Source: Bacillus sp. Marseille-Q1617 (GTDB lineage: Bacteria > Bacillota > Bacilli > Bacillales > Bacillaceae_B). Taken from it: a DNA stretch of 64,000 nt. A program made the translations under genes and the position numbers. Location: assembly GCF_903645295.1 (NCBI RefSeq), contig NZ_CAHJXM010000002.1:1092001-1156000 (forward strand), written 5' to 3'. Position 1 is the first letter of the stretch, and each line of letters starts with the position of its first letter. Below are positions 46,018 to 55,310 of this stretch, piece by piece. A model generated the notes under the pieces. That model was not told the DNA's origin and searched no databases. It worked only from the letters and a program-made list of their open reading frames with translations.

Positions 46018-46503
46018 TTACAAATGCTTCATTAATTCCTCGGTAAATGCCTCCAGATACTTCTGGTCTTCTTCATCAAAACGCGCTTTTTCTGGACTGT
46101 CGATATCAAGGACGCCAACAAGCTTTCCGTCTTTAACAAGAGGGATGACGATTTCAGATTGAGAGGCAGCGTCACATGCGATATGGTCAGGGAAGCTGTG
46201 AACGTCTTCAACAACAAGTGTTTTTCTTTCACTGGCGGATGTACCGCAGACGCCGCGTCCCAATGGGATGCGCACACATGCAGGAAGGCCCTGGAATGGT
46301 CCCAATACAAGCTGATTGCTTTCTTCTTCGTATAAATAAAACCCGACCCAATTGATCCGGTCCAAAAATTGATTTAACAGCGAAGAGGCATTGCTTAAGT
46401 TAGCGATTTTATTCGGTTCACCTTCAAGAAGCGCACTAAGCTGCTTCGTGACAAGACCGTAATTATCTTTTTTTGTTCCTTGATATTTTTCTGCTTGAAA
46501 CAT
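46018..46503 (-). CDS. ytsP: Free methionine-(R)-sulfoxide reductase, GAF type (YtsP)
   Basis: A 161-residue single-GAF protein of the fRMsr family. The three conserved cysteines are seen in ACVRIPLGRGVCGTSA and DHIACDAASQSEIV. Three ATG codons in a row follow GGGGGAA; the last (46503, MFQAEKY) has the best spacing and matches B. subtilis YtsP. It repairs oxidised free methionine; its place opposite a methionine-degrading enzyme may be coincidental. Confidence 0.88.
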   Translation of the reverse strand: MFQAEKYQGTKKDNYGLVTKQLSALLEGEPNKIANLSNASSLLNQFLDRINWVGFYLYEEESNQLVLGPFQGLPACVRIPLGRGVCGTSASERKTLVVEDVHSFPDHIACDAASQSEIVIPLVKDGKLVGVLDIDSPEKARFDEEDQKYLEAFTEELMKHL

Positions 46504-46747
46504 CATCATTTCCCCCAATTCTACAAAATCAGTGTGAATTCCTTGCAGTACCGCCGTAAGTAAGGAGAAACTGTCGAGAAATACTTAAAGGAATTCTTCC
46601 TGTAAAAGCGAAATCTTTGTTAAACACTATTTGAAAACTCTATTAGAACATTTTTAGCATACTTTCAATGAAGCTTCAATAGATTCGATTGTGAACCTGT
46701 CCATTACATTGTTAGGGAAAACTAAAAGAAGAGAAAAGAGGGAGAAT

Positions 46748-47401
46748 ATGAAAAAGGGACAAACCTCTACTTCGCCAAAGGAAGCCATTTTTCAAGCAGC
46801 CGTTTCATTGTTTTATGACCAAGGATATGACGGGACCTCCGTGAGGGATATCGCTGGAAAGGCGAAAGTCAATCCAGCGACCATCTCCTATTATTTCAAA
46901 GGTAAAAAAGGACTGTTGGAAGCGTGCTTTACCCATTTCTTCGAACAATATCTGCATTTCCTTCAAGAAGAAGTGGATGCACTTAAATACATCCGCGCAG
47001 ATTTATGCCTGAAGCGGGCAGTATTTAAAATATTGAAATTCCAAAGTGAAAATCATCAATTATCCCGCTTCATCTGGCGGGAGGTATCCATCGACTCACA
47101 GATTGTACGGGAAATCATTTCTTCCTACCTCATGAAAGAAAGGTTTTATATGAAATGTCTGTTCGAGCAGGGGATGGTTGACCGGTCCTTTAAAAAGCAG
47201 CCGATCAGCTTCCTGGTCATTCAATTGAAATCGATGCTGACAATGCCGTTTTTGAACAGCCAGCACTTGAGGGAAGTGTGGCAGATGTTCCCGCAGGAAT
47301 ATTATTTTGTCGATCAGTATTATCAGAATATCGATCAATGGATCAACTTGCTGATGGCTGCAGAAGGTTCAGGGGAATTTAAGAAGGAATTGATCATTTG
47401 A
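46748..47401 (+). CDS. refZ: TetR-family DNA-binding protein RefZ (YttP)
   Basis: A 217-residue TetR-fold protein; residues ~15-60 hold the HTH (AIFQAAVSLFYDQGYDGTSVRDIAGKAKVNPATISYYFKGK region). In B. subtilis RefZ binds motifs around the origin and tunes Z-ring placement and chromosome capture during sporulation. ATG 46748 follows AGAGGGAGA. Assignment rests on the sequence type and its place next to ytsP, hisJ and ezrA. I did not identify RefZ-binding motifs in the window. Confidence 0.85.
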   Translation: MKKGQTSTSPKEAIFQAAVSLFYDQGYDGTSVRDIAGKAKVNPATISYYFKGKKGLLEACFTHFFEQYLHFLQEEVDALKYIRADLCLKRAVFKILKFQSENHQLSRFIWREVSIDSQIVREIISSYLMKERFYMKCLFEQGMVDRSFKKQPISFLVIQLKSMLTMPFLNSQHLREVWQMFPQEYYFVDQYYQNIDQWINLLMAAEGSGEFKKELII

Positions 47402-47406
47402 TTATT

Positions 47407-47446
47407 GAAAAAAGAGATTGCCCGATTGTAAGGGCAATCTCTTTTT
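47407..47446. terminator. Bidirectional terminator between refZ and hisJ
   Basis: GAAAAAAGAGATTGCCC pairs with GGGCAATCTCTTTTTTC. Confidence 0.9.
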
Positions 47447-47453
47447 TCAGTCT

Positions 47454-48248
47454 TTATAGCCTCATAGCATTTCTTCCTTGATCGATGCCGCTTGCTGTAT
47501 GGGCGTCTGAGCCATACACGGTTTTAATACCAAGTGACCGGGCGCGCTCGACGATTTCCCAAGGAGGGTAAGACTCGCCGCAGTGGGGTTTGATGACACC
47601 TGCACCGTTATAATCGAGTTCGAGCCCTCTCGCTGCTGCAGCCTCTAGGATAGAATGAATTTCATCTGTGAATTTCTTTGAAGCAGGATAAAGCTTTTGG
47701 AATTTCTTTACGAGTGTGATATGCCCGATGCGGTTTGGCATGAAAGCTCCGAGATCGGCTTCGATGGATTTCAGCACTGTTCGGTAATAATGCGCATAGA
47801 CAGCGTCAACAGAACCGTACCGGTCAATCATGCTGCTAAAAACCTCAGGACTGAAGTCAAGGCAGTCCCATTTATTTTTGTGATGTAAGAAATGTACTGA
47901 AAGGATACTGTCATCCAATCGGGAACCCCAGCCATTCAGAAAATCGGCCGTTTCTTTTTCAAATCCTTCAATATAATCGACTTCCAACCCCGTTCGAATG
48001 GTAATCTGATGTCTGTACTTCTCTTTCAGTTCCTCAATTGTATCGAAGTATGATGAAACATCTTCTTCATCCATCCCGCTGTCCTGATCAGGCGTTGTAT
48101 CTATAAAGCCGGCAGGAAGGGGAGCATGCTCGGTAAACGTCAGATGAGTATATTGAAGGGAGATGGCTCTTTCAATATATTGATGGAAGGAATCAGAACT
48201 TCCATGAGGACAGAAAGGAGTATGAATATGTCCATCGACCTTTTTCAT
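47454..48248 (-). CDS. hisJ: Histidinol-phosphatase, PHP family
   Basis: Removes phosphate from histidinol-P in histidine synthesis. The start is ATG 48248 (MKKVDGHIHTPFCPHGS) behind AAGGAAG; the longer frame lacks an SD. The 264-residue PHP-fold protein has metal-binding DGHIHTPFCPHG, FTEHAPLP, GLEVDYIEGFE, SVHF and YGSDAHTASGID. The gene is away from any his operon, as in B. subtilis. Confidence 0.92.
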   Translation of the reverse strand: MKKVDGHIHTPFCPHGSSDSFHQYIERAISLQYTHLTFTEHAPLPAGFIDTTPDQDSGMDEEDVSSYFDTIEELKEKYRHQITIRTGLEVDYIEGFEKETADFLNGWGSRLDDSILSVHFLHHKNKWDCLDFSPEVFSSMIDRYGSVDAVYAHYYRTVLKSIEADLGAFMPNRIGHITLVKKFQKLYPASKKFTDEIHSILEAAAARGLELDYNGAGVIKPHCGESYPPWEIVERARSLGIKTVYGSDAHTASGIDQGRNAMRL

Positions 48249-48467
48249 TAAAAAACACTTCCTTATTCCAAGTTCATCGACATTTTTGTATGTAAATTTC
48301 ACTATTTTTAGAGAAAACAGTAAAATTTAGCTTTTTACAGTTGAAAAAATAGAATTTATTAGTCAAAAAATGTCGTTCTCATGGTATCATTATAACAATG
48401 AGAATTTATTAATGAAACTTTCAAATTGATATAGATGTCTACTGAATAGTTGAACAGGGGGCTTAAG

Positions 48468-50162
48468 ATGCAATATGTCATCGCTGGAATCATACTAATC
48501 TTGATTTTATTCCTTATAGGAGTCTTATCCAGAAAGAAATATTATTCGGAAATTGACCGGTACGAAGCATGGAAGGTAGATATTATGAACCGCCCGATAC
48601 CGGAGGAACTGTCTAAAGTCAAACAGCTTAATATGACTGGGCAGACGGAGCAGCTTTTCGAAGGCTGGAGACAGGGATGGGACGAGATCGTGGCTGTGCA
48701 GCTTCCTGATATTGAAGAATTGCTATTCGATGCAGAAGAATACACAGATAAGTTCCGTTTCAAGAAGACAAAAGAGACACTGGCTAAGATCGATGGGGTC
48801 CTTACCGACACAGAATCCAAAATCGACAACATCCTTCAGGAGCTGAACGAGCTTGTAGGCAGTGAAGAAAAGAACAGGGAAGAAATCGAACTTTTACAAG
48901 AAGAATATCGTGGCAGCAAGAAGCAGCTGCTTGCATATCGCCATACATATGGCCAGGCGGCTAAGAAGATTGAAGCCGTGCTGGACACGCTCGCAAAAGA
49001 AATCGAACAATATAATGAACTGACAGATCAGGGGAATTATCTGGATGCACGTGAAATTGTGTTGAACCTGGGTCTGGAAATGAAGTCGATTGCCTATAAG
49101 ATGGAGAGCATTCCTAAGCTGACCGCAGACTGCGAAAATATTCTTCCTTCCCAGTTATCTGAGCTGGAAGCCGGTTATGCCGAAATGACAGAGCAAGGCT
49201 ACATACTCAACCATGTAGAAGTGGAAAAAGAAGTGAAGGCATTGAATGAAACGCTTTCCGGGTTCACTGAACGTCTTCAGTCTTTAGAAGTAGAAGAAGT
49301 GGAACAGGGATTGCAGGAAATCAAGAGTAAGGTTGAAATGCTGTATGATTTATTGGAAAAAGAAGTACATGCCAGACATTTTGTTCTTCAATACAAGGAT
49401 GAAACGACTGAAGGATTAATAAAAGCAAAAGAAGAAAATGATGATATTCAATATGAAGTGAATCTGGTACAGCAAGGATACCATTTACATGAATCCGACC
49501 TTAAGGCACCACAGGAACTTCAGAAGAAAATCATACAATTATCAAAGCGCCATGAATTGGTCATCAATAAGGTTGAAAGCAATAAGACAGCTTACTCAAC
49601 GCTGAGTGAAGAACTGAAGGAAATCAGAAACGGGCTAGAAGTACTTATCGGGGAACAGGCGGAATTTGCCTTATTCCTGCAGACTTTAAGAAAAGATGAA
49701 TTAACGACGCGTGAGAAAATTGCCGATCTTAAGAAAAAGACGGCAGAAGCAAGCAGGATGATCGCTAAAAGCAATGTGCCGGGTCTGCCTGCAGATTACG
49801 ATGATCTTCTGAATGAAGTTCACCGAAAGATCGAACAAGTGAACGCAAGCCTGACAGAAAAACCATTGAATATGAAATTCATCCAGGAAACGCTGTTAGA
49901 AGCCGAAGATACAGTAGATCACTTCTATAACAAGACGCAGGTGCTGATTGAGAATGTTCTCCTTTCAGAGAAGATCATTCAGTACGGAAACCGCTACAGA
50001 AGCCGTTATCATTCTGTACAGGAAGGGCTGCAGGCGGCAGAAGAAGCCTTCAGGCAATATGACTACCGCAAAGCGCTTGAGGAAGCAGCCACCACGATTG
50101 AAAAAGTGGAGCCGGGAGCTCTGAAAAAGATTGAAAAAATGATTAACCTGGAAGAACAGTAA
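48468..50162 (+). CDS. ezrA: Septation ring regulator EzrA
   Basis: ATG 48468 follows AGGGGG at 6 nt. A 564-residue protein with an N-terminal membrane helix (YVIAGIILILILFLIGVLS) and a long cytoplasmic spectrin-like alpha-helical region. It inhibits extra Z-rings by binding FtsZ and coordinates PBP1. The C-terminal conserved patch (YGNRYRSRYHSVQEGLQ) is the QNR-like motif region of EzrA. A strong terminator follows. Confidence 0.95.
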   Translation: MQYVIAGIILILILFLIGVLSRKKYYSEIDRYEAWKVDIMNRPIPEELSKVKQLNMTGQTEQLFEGWRQGWDEIVAVQLPDIEELLFDAEEYTDKFRFKKTKETLAKIDGVLTDTESKIDNILQELNELVGSEEKNREEIELLQEEYRGSKKQLLAYRHTYGQAAKKIEAVLDTLAKEIEQYNELTDQGNYLDAREIVLNLGLEMKSIAYKMESIPKLTADCENILPSQLSELEAGYAEMTEQGYILNHVEVEKEVKALNETLSGFTERLQSLEVEEVEQGLQEIKSKVEMLYDLLEKEVHARHFVLQYKDETTEGLIKAKEENDDIQYEVNLVQQGYHLHESDLKAPQELQKKIIQLSKRHELVINKVESNKTAYSTLSEELKEIRNGLEVLIGEQAEFALFLQTLRKDELTTREKIADLKKKTAEASRMIAKSNVPGLPADYDDLLNEVHRKIEQVNASLTEKPLNMKFIQETLLEAEDTVDHFYNKTQVLIENVLLSEKIIQYGNRYRSRYHSVQEGLQAAEEAFRQYDYRKALEEAATTIEKVEPGALKKIEKMINLEEQ

Positions 50163-50167
50163 TCAGG

Positions 50168-50207
50168 AAAGCCAGCATGCCTATTAATATGGTGTGCTGG
50201 CTTTTTT
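50168..50207 (+). terminator. Terminator of ezrA
   Basis: AAAGCCAGCATGCC pairs with GGTGTGCTGGCTTT, then T-run. Confidence 0.88.
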
Positions 50208-50236
50208 GTTGGAGTGATAAGTTGTAAAAAATTAAA

Positions 50237-50274
50237 AGGTCCGCTGAAGAAAGTCACCTTTCTTCAGCGGACCT
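50237..50274 (-). terminator. Terminator of braB
   Basis: Perfect 17-bp stem starting AGGTCCGCTGAAGAAAG with a 4-nt loop; T-run on the minus strand. Confidence 0.9.
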
Positions 50275-50295
50275 GAAAACAAATACGTTACTAAA

Positions 50296-51633
50296 TCAAG
50301 CTTCGATAATTCGTTTTGATGCACCTGCAAGGATAGCTATGACATATCCAATGACAGCTCCAGCTATTGCAGGTAAGATCCAACCGATTCCTTCAGCATA
50401 GAAAGGAAGGAAGCTCAAAGCACTGCTCACAGCACTTACATCCATTCCAGCTGTCTTAAGGCCGTCAATCAAGCTGATTAGTACTGTCGGTACTAAAGCA
50501 CCAATGTAAACCATGGAATAACCATTGAACCAATTATGCATGAACGATAACAGGATCAATACAATCGCCAATGGATAAATGATGATGAGTACCGGCAAAG
50601 AAACGGCAATCAGCTGAGTCAATCCGATATTGGCAATCAACATGCTGAAGGCAGACAAAATAATGACCAGCTTTGGATACGATACAGGTGAAATCTTCGA
50701 AAAGTATTGGGCACAAGCTGAAACCAATCCAACAGATGTGGTAATGCACGCAAATGTGATGGCAAGTCCCAGAATCACTGCACCTAAAGAACCAAACAAG
50801 TGGTTTGCTGATGCAGAAAGAATCGCTCCTCCGTTAGCCTGGGCACCGATTGAATCCGTACTCGTGGCGCCGATATAGCTAAGGGACAGGTACACAAGTG
50901 CCAATCCGGCTGCAGCGATGAAGCCCGCAATGATTGTGATCCTTGTCAGGCTTGTCTTACTCGTGATGCCGCGATCCTTTATGGCGTTGATGACGACAAT
51001 CCCGAATACTAACGCCGCAATTGTATCCATTGTCAGATAGCCTTCAATGAACCCTTTAAAGAGTGCACCATCCTGGTAAGCAGGATTCGGTTCGCCGAAG
51101 CTCCCCATAGGAGTTACAATGCTTTTCACTACCAATATGGTTAGAATGATGAGCAAAGACGGTGTCAGAATCTTCCCTATCCTGTCAACAAGCTTGGAAG
51201 GATTCATCGCAAGCCAAGCTGTAAGGGCAAAAAAGATAATCGAATAGATAAGAAGGGAAACCCCGTATTTTGCTGTATCTTCAGAAAGGAAAGGAATGAT
51301 GCCGATTTCATACGCAACAGTGCCGGTTCTTGGTATTCCGAAAAACGGGCCGATTGCAAGATACATAATAATCGTAAAAATTAATCCGAATATCGGATGT
51401 ACACGGTTTGCAAGAGTTTGAAGATCTCCGCCGGATTTGGCGATGGCGATTACCCCCATTAATGGGAGACCCACTCCTGTGATCAAAAATCCGATGATCC
51501 CTGTCCATACTTGATCGCCTGCCTGTTGACCAAGGAATGGAGGAAAAATCATATTTCCAGCTCCAAGGAAAAGAGCGAAGAGCATAAGACCAACAGTTAA
51601 AACACCACTGAATGACAGCGCTTTCTCGTTCAT
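50296..51633 (-). CDS. braB: Branched-chain amino acid carrier BraB (LIVCS family)
   Basis: A 445-residue carrier for Ile/Leu/Val with about 12 membrane helices and the family signature FALFLGAGNMIFPPFLG near the N-terminus and GIPRTGTVAYE. ATG 51633 follows GGAGGGG. Same place and direction as B. subtilis braB. Confidence 0.92.
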   Translation of the reverse strand: MNEKALSFSGVLTVGLMLFALFLGAGNMIFPPFLGQQAGDQVWTGIIGFLITGVGLPLMGVIAIAKSGGDLQTLANRVHPIFGLIFTIIMYLAIGPFFGIPRTGTVAYEIGIIPFLSEDTAKYGVSLLIYSIIFFALTAWLAMNPSKLVDRIGKILTPSLLIILTILVVKSIVTPMGSFGEPNPAYQDGALFKGFIEGYLTMDTIAALVFGIVVINAIKDRGITSKTSLTRITIIAGFIAAAGLALVYLSLSYIGATSTDSIGAQANGGAILSASANHLFGSLGAVILGLAITFACITTSVGLVSACAQYFSKISPVSYPKLVIILSAFSMLIANIGLTQLIAVSLPVLIIIYPLAIVLILLSFMHNWFNGYSMVYIGALVPTVLISLIDGLKTAGMDVSAVSSALSFLPFYAEGIGWILPAIAGAVIGYVIAILAGASKRIIEA

Positions 51634-51951
51634 ATATACCCCTCCGTTTGTAAACGTTATCATGAGCAAAACTATCTTATCATATCCATGTAGAAAAATG
51701 TCGAAAAACTAAATAGTCTTACAATTTAGTATATTTAAATAACTTCCTTCCTTCATCACCTAAATGATTGTCGCAAATTTCATTAGAGTTATCAATGGTT
51801 ATTTTTATAAAATATTAAAAAATTTGAACGTTTTTCTTTAATAACATTATTATTTTAATAATAATCGCTGTGCATTTTTTTAATTTGATTTGGGAAAAAA
51901 AGATTTTGTGATAAGATTAATGATTGGATAGAACTAAAGAAGGTGTATAGC
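51634..51951. other. AT-rich divergent intergenic region, braB/nifZ
   Basis: About 320 bp, very AT-rich, holding the promoters of both divergent genes. I see no convincing CodY box, riboswitch or terminator; box assignments would be arbitrary in such AT-rich DNA. Confidence 0.4.
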
Positions 51952-53103
51952 GTGATATATTTTGATAATGCAGCAACCACAAGGCCATATCAGGAAGCTT
52001 TGGATGCTTTTTTGAAAGTGAATGAAGTCTACTTTGCCAACCCTTCATCCATTCATTCATTTGGGGGCCGGGTGGAAAAACTGATTTCACAGTCAAGGAA
52101 ACAAATTGCCGGCCTCTTAAAAATCAAAGAGAAGGAAGTATTTTTCACTTCTGGCGGCACAGAGTCGAATAATTTAGCCATCAAAGGGACGGCTTTACAA
52201 TATGGATATAGAGGGAAGCATATTATTACGACCAAAATCGAACATCCTTCTGTATCTAATACAATGAAGCAATTGGAGTCAATTGGATACTCTGTTACTT
52301 ATCTTGATGTCAATGAATCGGGAATAGTCGATCCTTATGAGGTCGAAAAAGCGATTCAGAATGATACGATCCTTGTATCGATCATGCACGTAAATAATGA
52401 AATAGGGTCGATTCAGCCAATCGAAGAAATCGGGTCCATATTAAAAAATCACTCCAAAATCATCTTTCATGTGGATGGTGTGCAGGCATGCGGTAAAATT
52501 CCCGTATCCCTGCCGGGTGATCAAATTGATTTATACAGTATTTCCGCACATAAGATCCATGGCCTTAAAGGGACAGGTATGCTTTTCGTAAGAGATGGTG
52601 TGAACATCTCCCCGCTTCTTTCCGGAGGCGAGCAGGAAGGAAATATAAGAAGCGGGACAGAAAACACGGGCGGCATCGTTTCTTTTGCAAAAGCGATGAG
52701 GATGTATATGGAAGAAAGCCGGGAACACTTCAGCAGGATGAAGGATATTCAAAGTTATTTAAGGAAAGAACTGATAAAAATAGCTGGAGTGAACATTCAT
52801 ACACCTCAAATGGAAAGTGCACATCATATCCTTAACTTCTCCATTAAAGACTTCAAGAGCGAAATAGTCGTACATGCTTTGGATCAACATGAGGTGTACG
52901 TCTCCACTACAAGTGCGTGTTCATCAAAGAAAAGCAAGCCGAGTCAGACACTTTTATCAATGGGAGTGGGAGAAGACCTTGCAGACCGGGCGATCAGAAT
53001 AAGCTTGTCCTTTCATAACACAATGGAAGAAGCGGAGCGATTTGTTCAGCTGCTAAAACAAGAAACAGCCCAATTACAGAAAACAATGAGGAGATCACGA
53101 TGA
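51952..53103 (+). CDS. nifZ: Cysteine desulfurase for tRNA thiolation (NifZ/IscS type)
   Basis: PLP enzyme that passes cysteine sulfur to ThiI. GTG 51952 (VIYFDNAATTRP) follows AAGAAGG; the frame starts at 51943 inside the SD. 383 residues: YFDNAATT, FTSGGTESNN, HVNNEIGSIQ, HVDGVQACGKI, PLP lysine in SAHKIHGLKG, RSGTEN and the catalytic Cys in TSACSSKK. The stop overlaps the thiI start (ATGA), so expression is coupled. Confidence 0.92.
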   Translation: MIYFDNAATTRPYQEALDAFLKVNEVYFANPSSIHSFGGRVEKLISQSRKQIAGLLKIKEKEVFFTSGGTESNNLAIKGTALQYGYRGKHIITTKIEHPSVSNTMKQLESIGYSVTYLDVNESGIVDPYEVEKAIQNDTILVSIMHVNNEIGSIQPIEEIGSILKNHSKIIFHVDGVQACGKIPVSLPGDQIDLYSISAHKIHGLKGTGMLFVRDGVNISPLLSGGEQEGNIRSGTENTGGIVSFAKAMRMYMEESREHFSRMKDIQSYLRKELIKIAGVNIHTPQMESAHHILNFSIKDFKSEIVVHALDQHEVYVSTTSACSSKKSKPSQTLLSMGVGEDLADRAIRISLSFHNTMEEAERFVQLLKQETAQLQKTMRRSR

Positions 53104-54311
53104 AATACAATCGAATTCTAGTCAGATACGGTGAGATTTCTACAAAAGGAAGAAACCGCAAAAAGTTCACATCAAAGCTTAGAGAGAATATTGTTCAGGC
53201 GTTAAAGGATATTCCAGGGATATCAGTGTCTGCAAGCCGCGACCGACTGCATATCCTATTGGGGGAGGAAAACGGGGAAGAAGTCATACCGCGTCTTCAA
53301 AAGATCTTCGGTATCCAATCATTCAGCCCTGTAGTGAAAGTTGAACGTGATATAGAAGAAATTTGCAAAGCAGGAGCGGCATTGGTGCAAAAGAGCTTTG
53401 AACCAGGTAAAACTTTTAAGGTGTCAGCCCGCCGTGCAGATAAGCATTTTCCTCTTGAGACCAACGAAATCAATTATGAAGTCGGTTCCTACATTTTAAG
53501 GAATACGGAAGGTCTGACAGTAGATGTCAAAAACCCGGATATTAAATTAAATGTAGAAGTAAGAAAGGAAGGGGTTTATCTTTCCTCAGAAATTTACCCT
53601 GGTTCGACCGGGATGCCGGTAGGGGCAAGTGGAAAGGCTATGCTGATGCTGTCAGGCGGTATCGACAGCCCGGTTGCCGGATATTTAACCATGAAGCGCG
53701 GAGTGGAAATTGAAGCGGTCCATTTTCACAGCCCTCCTTTTACAAGTGAACGGGCAAAGCAGAAAGTGATTGATCTTTCAAGAAAACTTTCAGCTTTTAG
53801 CGGCAGCATCAAATTACATGTGGTACCTTTTACAAAAATTCAGCAGACGATTCATGATCAGGTGCCTGAGAACTATACCATGACATCAACGAGACGAATG
53901 ATGCTGAAGATAGCTGATAAAATCCGTCAGCAGAATGAGGGTCTTGCCTTGATCACCGGAGAAAGCCTCGGCCAGGTAGCGAGTCAGACGCTTGAGAGCA
54001 TGCAGGCGATTAATGATGTTACAAATACTCCTGTCTTGAGGCCGCTGATCGCCATGGATAAATTGGAAATTATCGATATCGCCCAAAAAATCGATACTCA
54101 TGATATATCGATCCTTCCTTATGAGGATTGCTGTACGATCTTTACACCGCCTGCACCGAAAACGAGACCAAAAAAAGAAAAGATCCAGTACTATGAAAGC
54201 TTTGTTGATTTTGAGCTTTTAATAAATGAAGCCGTCAAGGAAACCGAGACCATCACCATCAATGGAGCAGCAGATACTGCACTGGAAGAAAGCTTTGATG
54301 ACCTCCTCTAA
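53100..54311 (+). CDS. thiI: tRNA 4-thiouridine synthase ThiI
   Basis: A 403-residue protein: ferredoxin-like plus THUMP domain (~1-165) and PP-loop ATP pyrophosphatase domain with MLSGGIDSPVAGYL (~180-193). It lacks the C-terminal rhodanese domain of E. coli ThiI, as do Bacillus homologues, which receive sulfur directly from NifZ. ATG overlaps the nifZ stop by 4 nt. Confidence 0.95.
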   Translation: MKYNRILVRYGEISTKGRNRKKFTSKLRENIVQALKDIPGISVSASRDRLHILLGEENGEEVIPRLQKIFGIQSFSPVVKVERDIEEICKAGAALVQKSFEPGKTFKVSARRADKHFPLETNEINYEVGSYILRNTEGLTVDVKNPDIKLNVEVRKEGVYLSSEIYPGSTGMPVGASGKAMLMLSGGIDSPVAGYLTMKRGVEIEAVHFHSPPFTSERAKQKVIDLSRKLSAFSGSIKLHVVPFTKIQQTIHDQVPENYTMTSTRRMMLKIADKIRQQNEGLALITGESLGQVASQTLESMQAINDVTNTPVLRPLIAMDKLEIIDIAQKIDTHDISILPYEDCCTIFTPPAPKTRPKKEKIQYYESFVDFELLINEAVKETETITINGAADTALEESFDDLL

Positions 54312-54339
54312 ATAGGAACATTTACCAGTGAAATTCGTT

Positions 54340-54369
54340 GCATGAAGCCATGTGTTTTCGCGCAATCTA
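54340..54369 (+). promoter_or_regulatory. Sigma-G-like promoter of sspA
   Basis: GCATG-N18-CAATCTA resembles the forespore consensus GNATR-N18-CATNNTA with one mismatch, ~32 nt before the start codon. Confidence 0.6.
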
Positions 54370-54400
54370 TACTCAACAAGCAACGAGGAGGTGAAAACAC

Positions 54401-54607
54401 ATGGCAGACAACAGAAGTTCTAACCAACTAGTAGCTCCTGGAGCTCAACAAGCAATCGACCAAATGAAATACGAAATCGCTTCTGAATTCGGAGTTCAAC
54501 TTGGTCCAGATGCAACTGCACGCGCTAACGGTTCTGTAGGTGGTGAAATCACTAAGCGTTTAGTCCAAATGGCTGAACAACAAATCGGTGGCGGATACCA
54601 AAAATAA
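54401..54607 (+). CDS. sspA: Alpha/beta-type small acid-soluble spore protein
   Basis: A 68-residue DNA-coating protein of the dormant spore. It has the germination-protease site [10 protein letters not shown] and the second conserved block [29 protein letters not shown] precedes the ATG. Adjacent to thiI as in B. subtilis. It shows that the organism makes endospores. Confidence 0.96.
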   Translation: MADNRSSNQLVAPGAQQAIDQMKYEIASEFGVQLGPDATARANGSVGGEITKRLVQMAEQQIGGGYQK

Positions 54608-54624
54608 TTAAATACAATGGCTAC

Positions 54625-54652
54625 AAGGAGCGGGGCTGACCCGCTCCTTTTA
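54625..54652 (+). terminator. Terminator of sspA
   Basis: AAGGAGCGGG pairs with CCCGCTCCTT, then TTT. Confidence 0.85.
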
Positions 54653-54672
54653 ATTATGTCCCGGCATTCCAG

Positions 54673-54737
54673 GCCGCAGTTGATTTCCGTGGAAGACTTC
54701 GCTTTCCGCGGGTAGCCCGTGAGCCTCCTCGGCGAGC
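54673..54737. repeat. Type-1 dispersed repeat, copy D, first half (interrupted by IS3)
   Basis: CCGCAGTTGATTTCCGTGG onward is the reverse orientation of the type-1 repeat. The second half resumes at 56183-56246. The IS3-type element splits it next to the central GTGAG...CTCAC region. Confidence 0.75.
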
Positions 54738-54791
54738 TGTGCTGCACCCCTATTGTTGGACACCCATCCAACAATAGGAGGTGCCCGTCAA

Positions 54792-55310
54792 ATGGCTAAG
54801 TTTACCCAAGAGTTTAAACTTCATGTTGCCAAGCGTTATCTCAATGAATTGGTCAGTTATCGAGACCTAGCGAATCAAGTGGGTGTTGATGATTCGATTC
54901 TCCGCTACTGGGTGATGTTAGTTCGTCACCACGGTGATCAAGCTTTTACCTTTCCCTATACAAACTATCCTCGTGCCTTTAAACTGAGGGTAATTCAATT
55001 TATTACGGAAAAGAATTACTCCATTCGAGAGGCATCAGCCATTTTTCATATCCCAGATCCATGTATGGTTCGCAGGTGGAAGAAAAAGTGGGAGACAGCT
55101 GGAGAAGATGCCCTTGAACCTAAAGGAAAGGGGCTTTCTACAATGACTTCTAATAACAAGAATAAAAAGGCCAAAGACAACTCTTCCAACCAGTCGGTAG
55201 AAGATATGAAAAAAGAACTTGAATACCTTCGTATGGAGAACGCCTATTTAAAAAAGCTGAAAGCCTTAGTTCAGGAAGAACAATCACCAACGAAATCAAA
55301 GCGAAAGTAG
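54792..55310 (+). CDS. IS3-family transposase OrfA (double HTH)
   Basis: ATG 54792 follows ATAGGAGGTG. A 172-residue IS150-type OrfA with two helix-turn-helix units (residues ~1-50 and ~55-110; YRDLANQVGVDDSILRYWV and IREASAIFHIPDPCMVRRWK) and a C-terminal leucine-zipper coiled coil (VEDMKKELEYLRMENAYLKKL). A-AAA-AAG at 55250-55256 is in phase for -1 slippage into OrfB. Confidence 0.9.
   Translation: MAKFTQEFKLHVAKRYLNELVSYRDLANQVGVDDSILRYWVMLVRHHGDQAFTFPYTNYPRAFKLRVIQFITEKNYSIREASAIFHIPDPCMVRRWKKKWETAGEDALEPKGKGLSTMTSNNKNKKAKDNSSNQSVEDMKKELEYLRMENAYLKKLKALVQEEQSPTKSKRK

Noticed and set aside
51634..51951. CodY box upstream of braB
   Set aside because: AT-rich stretches give partial matches only; none is close enough to AATTTTCWGAAAATT to report.
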